Shown: positions 1-5,841 of the stretch, piece by piece | How the letters are laid out: every line of letters begins with the position of its first letter | Position numbering within the stretch: position 1 is the first letter of the stretch | From: an uncultured Eubacteriales bacterium | GTDB lineage: Bacteria > Bacillota > Clostridia > Oscillospirales > Oscillospiraceae | Assembly (NCBI GenBank): GCA_900556935.1 | Contig: USQL01000041.1 | Coordinates: forward strand, 1-19,155 | Length of the DNA stretch: 19,155 nucleotides | Direction of reading: 5' to 3' | Made by a program: the position numbers and the translations under genes | The notes under the pieces: generated by a model | What the model was told of the DNA's origin: nothing | What the model saw: only the letters and a program-made list of their open reading frames with translations | Databases searched by the model: none

Positions 1-181
1 TGGCACCCTTTTTGCTGTCTGGATATGTGTCTATATAGTGCGCTTTATAGGCTTCTCGATTTGGTTCCAGCTTGTTGCAATCTCCAAAGTACTGCCAGCC
101 AATAGCAATGACATCATTGTGCAGGAACAGGGAATCATCCGTTGTGTGGATGCCCCAGATTTTCTTTTCTTCATTGGCCAT
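1..181 (-). CDS. Mrr-like restriction endonuclease, N-terminal fragment (cut by window edge)
   Basis: Only the first 60 codons are present; the gene runs off the left end of the window. The visible protein starts MANEEKKIWGIHTTDDSLFL and continues with an IGWQYFGD segment. This WGIH...IGW pattern is typical of the N-terminal domain of proteins annotated as Mrr-type restriction endonucleases, whose PD-(D/E)xK nuclease domain would lie outside the window, so catalytic residues cannot be judged. The start at 181-179 is supported by an AGGAG ribosome binding site 8 nt upstream. The gene is last in a minus-strand run with a 35-residue ORF and a type IIG restriction-methyltransferase, which fits a defence island. 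A perfect palindrome (204-223) sits just upstream. The family call is inferred from pattern memory and is moderate. Confidence 0.6.
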   Translation of the reverse strand, partial: MANEEKKIWGIHTTDDSLFLHNDVIAIGWQYFGDCNKLEPNREAYKAHYIDTYPDSKKGA

Positions 182-203
182 TATGTACACTCCTATCAAA
201 TCA

Positions 204-223
204 TATTCGTGACCTCACGAATA
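204..223. promoter_or_regulatory. Perfect 9+2+9 palindrome upstream of the Mrr-like gene
   Basis: The arms TATTCGTGA and TCACGAATA are exact reverse complements separated by CC. The site lies 22 nt upstream of the Mrr-like start codon, in the 78-nt gap after the small ORF. A further TATTCGT half-site occurs at 239-245. The symmetry and position fit a repressor operator or a short mRNA hairpin ahead of the nuclease ribosome binding site. No binding protein is identifiable in the window. Confidence 0.45.
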
Positions 224-259
224 CCGCTTGCAGATTCTTATTCGTATAAACCATCTTTC

Positions 260-367
260 TCAACAGGGTATAATGCCATCAGGCGGTGTTACAATGATTT
301 CATCTTCATTGTAAATCACAAATGGAAGACCGTCTTCTTCCAAGTCGAAGAGCGTTCCTTTTAGCAT
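260..367 (-). CDS. Small hypothetical protein, 35 aa, in restriction island
   Basis: This is a 35-codon ORF with a very strong TAAGGAGG Shine-Dalgarno sequence placed 5 nt before its ATG, which is the main reason to believe it. The product begins MLKGTLFDLEEDGLPFVIYN and ends TPPDGIIPC. It is acidic, with no membrane segment, signal peptide or recognisable DNA-binding motif. It lies 42 nt after the restriction-methyltransferase stop and 78 nt before the Mrr-like gene, so it is probably on the same transcript. I do not recognise the family. It could be a small accessory or modulator of the restriction system, or the truncated start of a once longer gene. Confidence 0.45.
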   Translation of the reverse strand: MLKGTLFDLEEDGLPFVIYNEDEIIVTPPDGIIPC

Positions 368-409
368 GAATACCTCCTTATTAGCTATTGGGAAATAATG
401 GCAGCGCCT

Positions 410-3205
410 TTATTCTTCTTCCACCAGCTTCTGATACATTTTCATCAGCTCCGCAACACAAGCTGTTTCGGTATTCAGTTTCCCCCAGAAGCCGTAGGCC
501 TGCATTACAGCCTTATCGTTTGCCTGATGGGCTTTCCGCAACTCCGGCGGCATCGTTACCTCGTCGTAGAGATCGGCAAGACTGCAATCCGGGTAGAGAT
601 TCCGGGCATCCAAAATGGCCTGTGCGGTTTGCTCAATTTTTGTCCGCTGTGCATCGGTGGGCGTGGGCCACGGAAAGTTGTTGTAAACTACGTCTTTGGA
701 ATAGCGATAGTCGCTTTTTAACCGGCCACAAACAGCCCGTACCCATGCCATGTGAACGTTGGAGGTGAGAATACCAAAATGATAAAGTGTTGCATCAGGA
801 ATTGTAATGACAAGGTTTGTGGCTATTGTGGCTTTATCCAAGAATCCAATAGGAATATATTTTCGCCGTTCAGACGAAACAGCAGGTACGACCACAAAGG
901 TATCTGGGTTGTTGGTCTCTCTAAACTGTGTTGGACGCTCAGCTAGTTTGCGCCGCCCTGCGTCCGGAGCATTTTCACGATCAGCTCTACAGGCTTCTAC
1001 CCGTTGCATTACCAGTGGCATTTTTCGTAACTCTGCGGGACTGATTCCTACCAGCCACAAACACCAGCGCTTTTTATTATTGATGAATTCAGCAGCACCG
1101 ATCAATTTCTTTATGTATGGTTTTGCTGATGGCTCTTTACTGATAAAATCGTTGTAGTCTGCGTCTTCAATAATAAGATGACCTCCATCTGCTGGACGAT
1201 TTCCTGTAGTCATCAGAGGCACAGACGAAAGAGGCTTGTTTCGACTGCCAATAAACACGTTTGGCGCATCCATCAAATATGCATTGATATTTGCAGCCTC
1301 TTGTGGGCGGTCGCCTGAAAAAATCCATTTCTTACTGCTGGAGAGCGCACAGCTAAACCCAACAATTACACAATGAACATGGGCTTTTAGGCTCGCCTCG
1401 CTATCCCACCGGAAGGTTCGATAGCCAAAATCAATATGAATACCAAATCTGTCATACAATGGTTTCCAAACGCCTGCTACTTGTTCCCCTTGCGTAATAG
1501 AATTAGTAGAAACAAAAGCCGCTCTGATTGCTGTTCCCTGTATAAATTGGGCTGCCTTAAAATACCAACCAGAAACATAATCAATCTTTCCAGCAGCTTT
1601 ATATGGGACTCCGGTTCCATTTGTGTATATAGATAGAATATCTTCTTTTTGAGATTTAGTCTGTAATGAATAGCCCACAAACGGCGGATTTCCCATGATA
1701 TAGCTCAACCGCGTTTTTGGTACAACATCTTCCCAATTTATCCGCAGGGCATTGCCTTCCACAATGTAGGCATTGGTTTTCAAAGGCAGAAAGTCCAGCG
1801 CCATATGGACGACATTCTCTGTCTCTTTCATCATCTGGCTTTCCGCAATCCATAGGGCGGTTTTGGCGACGGTTACGGCAAAGTCATTGATTTCTATGCC
1901 GTAAAACTGACTGATGGAAACCTGAATCGGGTTGTCCATATCCAAAACAATCTGCCCCTTGTGCAAAAGGGAAATCACTTCATTTTCCAGACGGCGCAGG
2001 GACAAATAGGTCTCCGTCAGGAAGTTTCCACTGCCACAGGCCGGGTCGAGGAATGTAAGCCCTGCCAGCTTTTTCTGAAAAGCGTGGAGCTTTGCACTGC
2101 GGGTACGTTCAACGGTGATGGCTTCAATTTCCGCAAGCTCCTCTTTCAGCCCGTTCAAAAACAGCGGGTCTATAACCTTGTGTATATTTTCAATGCTGGT
2201 ATAGTGCATGCCTCCGGAACGGCGGGTCTGCGGATTCAATGTGCTTTCAAAAACAGCACCGAAAATCGTGGGACTGATGGCAGACCAGTCAAAATTTTCG
2301 CTGGCTCGGTTCAGCAGCAAATCCACGATCGCATCCCCAAGCCGGGGAATCTCAATATCCTCGTTGGCAAAGAGTCCACCGTTCACGTAGGGAAACGCTG
2401 CCAAATCCGCGTCCAAATAGGGGTCGCGCTGCTCCGGCTTTTGGTCAAGCACACGAAACAGGTTAATAAGCGCACGACGATCTTCTGTACGGTGGGATAG
2501 CAAATAGTCATGAAACATTCCCTTTTTTCCGAAAATGCCCGCATCCTCTGCATACAGGCAGAACACGAGCCGGACACACAGAGCATTCAGGCTTTTTAGA
2601 GTTTTTTCTGAATCTGGGTCAACATATTGCTTCAAAAGCGCATCGTACAGAATCCCCACAAGCTCACCGGCTTGCAGAGAAATTTCCATTTCTTTTCGAA
2701 TGTGTTCATTTCCGGTGTCAACCAGGAAATTTAGTCTGTTATATTCCTGCTCTAAATCAGAAAGCAGTAAAATTTCCGGTGTATCATTGGGGCGGTTCAT
2801 GTCATGAATCCGAAATTCTTTGAAATTACATACCACAATCCAGCGGGGCTGCTGGTTGGCGGGCAAATACCCCCCGTAGCGCCGCGCCTGCTGATAAGGG
2901 GAAAGCAAAGAACCGTCAGATTGTGTTTCTCCCTTATCCAGGTCTATCTTAATACCCTTTTGCTCAACCAGGACGCGGGTCGTGCCAATATAGCCATCAA
3001 TAAACTTCGTGGTTGTTTTGCCGGTTTTGGCATCATCCACATTGACGGTCTTTTCAAAGCTAATGTACTTTTCTGGCTCTGCAACACCATAGACTTTTTG
3101 CAGCAGGGCCATCCAAAAGGCCTGTGTTTCCTGCTTTTCATCTCCACGGCCGTTCCAATCCGCCGCAAACTGTTTTGCGGCTAGGCGCCGTTCTGCGTCT
3201 GCCAT
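410..3205 (-). CDS. Type IIG (MmeI/YeeA-family) single-chain restriction endonuclease-DNA methyltransferase
   Basis: A 931-residue protein combining DNA cleavage and adenine methylation, close to the ~920 aa of MmeI. In order: an N-terminal PD-(D/E)xK nuclease with D70 and E81-x-K83 (MmeI has the similar D70...E80xK82); a helical connector (~170-330); an N6-adenine methyltransferase core with motif I FLDPACGSGNFL at 385-396 and catalytic motif IV NPPF at 506-509; a probable target-recognition region ~600-830 with aromatic/basic stretches; and a C-terminal helical tail. All key motifs are intact, so it is predicted active. The ATG at 3205 has a GGGAGG ribosome binding site. A promoter is visible at 3335-3363. 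Base composition is clearly more AT-rich than the genes to the right, which suggests horizontal acquisition. The target sequence cannot be read from the protein. Confidence 0.9.
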   Translation of the reverse strand: MADAERRLAAKQFAADWNGRGDEKQETQAFWMALLQKVYGVAEPEKYISFEKTVNVDDAKTGKTTTKFIDGYIGTTRVLVEQKGIKIDLDKGETQSDGSLLSPYQQARRYGGYLPANQQPRWIVVCNFKEFRIHDMNRPNDTPEILLLSDLEQEYNRLNFLVDTGNEHIRKEMEISLQAGELVGILYDALLKQYVDPDSEKTLKSLNALCVRLVFCLYAEDAGIFGKKGMFHDYLLSHRTEDRRALINLFRVLDQKPEQRDPYLDADLAAFPYVNGGLFANEDIEIPRLGDAIVDLLLNRASENFDWSAISPTIFGAVFESTLNPQTRRSGGMHYTSIENIHKVIDPLFLNGLKEELAEIEAITVERTRSAKLHAFQKKLAGLTFLDPACGSGNFLTETYLSLRRLENEVISLLHKGQIVLDMDNPIQVSISQFYGIEINDFAVTVAKTALWIAESQMMKETENVVHMALDFLPLKTNAYIVEGNALRINWEDVVPKTRLSYIMGNPPFVGYSLQTKSQKEDILSIYTNGTGVPYKAAGKIDYVSGWYFKAAQFIQGTAIRAAFVSTNSITQGEQVAGVWKPLYDRFGIHIDFGYRTFRWDSEASLKAHVHCVIVGFSCALSSSKKWIFSGDRPQEAANINAYLMDAPNVFIGSRNKPLSSVPLMTTGNRPADGGHLIIEDADYNDFISKEPSAKPYIKKLIGAAEFINNKKRWCLWLVGISPAELRKMPLVMQRVEACRADRENAPDAGRRKLAERPTQFRETNNPDTFVVVPAVSSERRKYIPIGFLDKATIATNLVITIPDATLYHFGILTSNVHMAWVRAVCGRLKSDYRYSKDVVYNNFPWPTPTDAQRTKIEQTAQAILDARNLYPDCSLADLYDEVTMPPELRKAHQANDKAVMQAYGFWGKLNTETACVAELMKMYQKLVEEE

Positions 3206-3258
3206 AGCGATTCCTCCCTTTCATTTACATTTCGAATTCCCCACAAATGATGCAATTA

Positions 3259-3337
3259 AAATGGTGATTATTGCAATTTCCGCAACAATCGCTTCTATTC
3301 TGACAGCTTTTCAACGCGAATCGGATTTATCACCATT
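3259..3337. promoter_or_regulatory. Inverted repeats in the leader of the restriction-methyltransferase gene
   Basis: Two symmetric elements lie between the predicted minus-strand promoter and the restriction gene. AATGGTGAT (3260-3268) is the exact reverse complement of ATCACCATT (3329-3337), a 9-bp long-range inverted repeat. An imperfect palindrome with one mismatch, GATTATTGC / GCAACAATC, occupies 3266-3290. They overlap at 3266-3268, so mutually exclusive hairpins, or operator sites, are possible. No controller (C) protein gene is seen nearby. Confidence 0.35.
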
Positions 3338-3363
3338 CTACCATAATTCCATTGCGTTGTCCA
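3335..3363 (-). promoter_or_regulatory. Sigma-A-type promoter for the restriction island
   Basis: On the minus strand there is a -35 TGGACA (3363-3358), a 17-nt spacer and a -10 TAGAAT (3340-3335) preceded by TGG, an extended -10. Transcription would start near 3328, giving a leader of about 120 nt before the restriction-methyltransferase ATG. The match to consensus is 5 of 6 at each hexamer with optimal spacing. Confidence 0.6.
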
Positions 3364-3481
3364 CGACAAAACAGCCAACGCACCAATCATCCTTTGCCCC
3401 CCATCATACATAATTCCCCTTTTCCTGCAAATACTTCTACCGGAAAAACCAGCGCTTTTGCGCTTCAAAGGAGAAGAAGAT

Positions 3482-4024
3482 ATGAAAGCAACAGGCATTG
3501 TACGCCGGGTGGACGATTTGGGGAGAATCGTCATCCCGAAGGAAATCCGCAGAACCCTGAGAATCCGGGAGGGCGACCCCCTGGAAATCTATACGGAGAA
3601 GGACGGCGGGGTGATTTTCAGGAAGTATTCGCCCATGGGGGATTTGCAGGAGTTTGCGTCCCAGATGTGCGAGTCCATTTCCGCGGTGACGGGGCATATC
3701 GCGGCCATTGCGGACCGGGATGGGATTATCGCGCTGCATGGAGCGCCCCGGAAGGAGCTGATGGACAAGCCCAACTCTCCGGAGCTGGAAAAGCTCATGG
3801 AGCAGCGGAAGAACTATCTATACAGGAATGGGGACAGCCCTATCCCCGCCTCCCAGGGGGAGGAGAAGTACCATCTGGGGGCGGCGGCACCGATTTTGTC
3901 CCAGGGGGATTTGATGGGCAGCGTCCTGCTGCTCTTAGGCGAGGGGGATATGCCCCTGGGGCCGGGGGACCAGGATTTGGCCCGGACGGTGGCGGGCTTT
4001 TTGGGGAAGCAAATGGAAAGCTGA
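3482..4024 (+). CDS. spoVT: Stage V sporulation protein T, AbrB-family transcription factor
   Basis: A 180-residue forespore transcription regulator, matching the ~178 aa of Bacillus SpoVT. The N-terminal AbrB/SpoVT swapped-hairpin DNA-binding domain (residues 1-50) is almost textbook: MKATGIVRRVDDLGRIVIPK, then IRRTLRIREGDPLEIY. Residues ~55-180 correspond to the GAF-like C-terminal domain. The ATG at 3482 was chosen over an in-frame ATG at 3458 because the family starts at MKATG and an AAGGAG ribosome binding site lies just ahead of it. In Bacillus the protein is made under sigma-G and tunes sigma-G regulon genes in the forespore; its presence indicates an endospore-forming lineage. It stands alone between the restriction island and the cobalamin operon. 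Confidence 0.95.
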   Translation: MKATGIVRRVDDLGRIVIPKEIRRTLRIREGDPLEIYTEKDGGVIFRKYSPMGDLQEFASQMCESISAVTGHIAAIADRDGIIALHGAPRKELMDKPNSPELEKLMEQRKNYLYRNGDSPIPASQGEEKYHLGAAAPILSQGDLMGSVLLLLGEGDMPLGPGDQDLARTVAGFLGKQMES

Positions 4025-4026
4025 CA

Positions 4027-4055
4027 TTGACACAGAGGGAAAAATGGAGTATTTT
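4027..4055 (+). promoter_or_regulatory. Promoter of the cobalamin/tetrapyrrole operon
   Basis: A perfect -35 TTGACA (4027-4032) starts three bases after the spoVT stop codon, followed by a 17-nt spacer and a weaker -10 TATTTT (4050-4055). A TATTAT at 4055-4060 is the alternative -10 but would need a 22-nt spacer. The start site would fall near 4062, directly ahead of the riboswitch. Confidence 0.55.
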
Positions 4056-4094
4056 ATTATAGGGAAATTCCAGAAAAATGGGAACTTTCCCAAG

Positions 4095-4241
4095 GGCACA
4101 AGTCCCCTGCGGGGATAAAGGGAATTCGGTGCAAGGCCGAAGCGAACCCGTCACTGTATCAGAAGAGCGAAGCGATACGCCATTGGAAATTCCGAGAAGG
4201 CCGCGAAGCGATGAACTGGAGCCAGGAAACCTGCTTGTGCC
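4095..4241 (+). promoter_or_regulatory. Cobalamin (B12) riboswitch aptamer
   Basis: The conserved core is present in order: P1 left arm GGCACAAG (4095-4102); P2 hairpin TCCCC-TGC-GGGGA (4103-4115); the AAAGGGAA...GGTGCAAG junction (4118-4136); ACCCGTCACTGT (4146-4157); CCATTGG; GAGAAGGCC; GATGAACTGGAGCCAGG; and the B12 box GCCAGGAAACCTGC (4221-4234). The P1 right arm CTTGTGCC (4234-4241) pairs perfectly with the left arm. A further hairpin, GAGGGC-GGCT-GCCCTC (4244-4259), follows and could be P13 or part of the expression platform. Adenosylcobalamin binding normally switches such leaders off. The downstream operon encodes corrinoid synthesis, which fits feedback control. Confidence 0.93.
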
Positions 4242-4320
4242 GGGAGGGCGGCTGCCCTCGATTTCAAAAACAAGGCTGCGGTGTTCGGCCCTTGGATGAT
4301 TGAGCAGAGATGTTCCGTTA

Positions 4321-4350
4321 TCGGGCTGCCCGTCAGGGCTGCCCGATTTT
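4321..4350 (+). terminator. Riboswitch expression-platform terminator
   Basis: TCGGGC-T-GCCC pairs with GGGC-T-GCCCGA around a GTCA loop, giving ten base pairs with a single T-T mismatch, followed by TTTT. It lies about 80 nt after the aptamer and 28 nt before the first start codon, where a cobalamin-controlled intrinsic terminator is expected. The U-run is short, so partial read-through or a mixed mechanism is possible. Confidence 0.65.
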
Positions 4351-4377
4351 CGTCCGCCGCAGAAGAAAGGACAAAAC

Positions 4378-5841
4378 ATGAAAAAAGCAATCCTAGTGGT
4401 TTCCTTTGGCACTTCCTATTACGATACTCTGGAAAAGACCATTGCCGCCACGGAAAACGCCATTTCCCAGGCCTTCCCCGGCTGGGAGGTCCGCCGGGCG
4501 TTTACCAGCTCTATGATTCTCAAAAAACTCCGGACCCGGGACGGCCTGGAGCTTGACAATGTGTCCCAGGCCATGGCCCGCCTGGAGGGGGAGGGCTATA
4601 CCCACATCGCCGTGCAGCCCACCCATGTGATGCACGGGGAGGAATACGAAAAGCTGCTGCGCCAGCTGGACCCCTACCGGAATCGGTTACATATCGCTGT
4701 GGGGGAACCGCTGCTGGACAAGCAGGAGGACTATGAGGCCGTGGCGGATGCCCTGCTGGGCTGGCTGCCCGCGCCCCAGGCGGACGAGGCCCTGGTTCTC
4801 ATGGGCCACGGCACCCCTCATTTTGCCAATTCCGCCTATGGCCAGCTGGAGCAGAATCTCCAGGACCGGTGCCCCCGGATTTTCGTGGGCACGGTGGAGG
4901 GCTATCCCACCCTGGACCGGGTCAAAAAGCAGCTTGCTCAGCATCCGGAAATCAAAAAGCTGACCCTGGCCCCCTTTATGCTGGTGGCCGGAGACCACGC
5001 CCGGAACGATATGGCCGGGGACGACGACTCCTGGAAGCGGGAGCTGGAAGATGCGGGCTACGCCGTCCGGTGCGTTCTGCAGGGCCTGGGGGAGTGCCCC
5101 GCCATCCGGCAGCTGTTTACCCAGCACTGTGCCACGGCAGTGGAAAGCCTTCGCGCCGTGGGCAAGCTCTGGGGTGTGGGCGTGGGTCCGGGAGACCCGG
5201 AGCTGCTGACCCTGAAGGCGGCCAAGGTTCTGGAACAGGCGGACGTGATTCTGGCCCCGGATACCGGCAAGGCCGACAAGACCGCCCTGAATATTGTAAA
5301 GGACCACTTAAATGGCAAGACCCCCATTCTGGTCTCCACCCCCATGACCCGAGACAAGCAGGTGCTTGCCAAGGCTTACGCCGATGCCGCCCAGAGGATT
5401 ATCGACTACATTGAGGACGGCAAGCAGGTAGCCTTCATCACCCTGGGGGATGCCACCGTCTATTCTACATACATGTATATTCACGAGATCGTCCGGGCCC
5501 GGGGCTACGCCGTAGAGGTCGTCCCCGGGGTGCCCTCCTTCTGCGCCGCGGCGGCCCGGCTGAATATCTCCCTGTGTCAGGGGGACGAGCCCCTGCTGGT
5601 GATTCCCGCCTCCCACGACGCGAAGGACCTGCTGGACGTTCCCGCCAACAAGGTCTTTATGAAGGCGGGCTCCGCCATTCTGGATTTGAAGAAAACCCTG
5701 GAGGAAAAGAACATGCTGGGAAATTCTGCCATGGTGGAAAACTGCAGCATGGAAAACGAGCAGGTCTACCCGGATTTCCGGGCACTGGACAAGACCACCG
5801 GCTATTTCTCCCTGGTCATCGTAAAGGAGGACCGGAAATGA
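4378..5841 (+). CDS. cbiK-cbiL: Fusion of anaerobic sirohydrochlorin cobaltochelatase (CbiK) and cobalt-factor II C20-methyltransferase (CbiL)
   Basis: A 487-residue cytoplasmic bifunctional enzyme. Residues 1-~258 are CbiK, which inserts Co2+ into sirohydrochlorin. H144 (in MGHGTPH) and H207 (in GDHARND) match the two metal-site histidines of Salmonella CbiK, and the HGEEYE segment at 86-91 carries the conserved acid. Residues ~262-487 are CbiL, the SAM-dependent C20-methyltransferase acting on the next intermediate, with GVGPGDPELLTLKA (268-281), FITLGDATVYST (353-364) and VVPGVPSF (381-388). The linker is only a few residues. The ATG at 4378 follows an AGAAAGG ribosome binding site and gives the family-like start MKKAILVVSFGTS; upstream in-frame codons fall inside the terminator and leader. 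It is first in the riboswitch operon and overlaps the next gene by ATGA. The two domains catalyse consecutive steps, so substrate hand-over is plausible (inference). Confidence 0.92.
   Translation: MKKAILVVSFGTSYYDTLEKTIAATENAISQAFPGWEVRRAFTSSMILKKLRTRDGLELDNVSQAMARLEGEGYTHIAVQPTHVMHGEEYEKLLRQLDPYRNRLHIAVGEPLLDKQEDYEAVADALLGWLPAPQADEALVLMGHGTPHFANSAYGQLEQNLQDRCPRIFVGTVEGYPTLDRVKKQLAQHPEIKKLTLAPFMLVAGDHARNDMAGDDDSWKRELEDAGYAVRCVLQGLGECPAIRQLFTQHCATAVESLRAVGKLWGVGVGPGDPELLTLKAAKVLEQADVILAPDTGKADKTALNIVKDHLNGKTPILVSTPMTRDKQVLAKAYADAAQRIIDYIEDGKQVAFITLGDATVYSTYMYIHEIVRARGYAVEVVPGVPSFCAAAARLNISLCQGDEPLLVIPASHDAKDLLDVPANKVFMKAGSAILDLKKTLEEKNMLGNSAMVENCSMENEQVYPDFRALDKTTGYFSLVIVKEDRK

Noticed and set aside
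3402..3408. CATCATA as a sigma-G -10 for spoVT
   Set aside because: The -10-like match is present, but no acceptable -35 lies at the right distance, so I do not call a forespore promoter.
3295..3534. Minus-strand 79-codon frame between the restriction gene and spoVT
   Set aside because: Its first half is antisense to spoVT and its second half covers the minus-strand promoter; there is no ribosome binding site or family resemblance.
5574..5837. Longer in-frame start for the HemA fusion, adding about 88 residues
   Set aside because: The extension lies inside the CbiL coding region in another frame, has no family similarity, and the ATGA overlap with AAGGAGG marks the true start at 5838.
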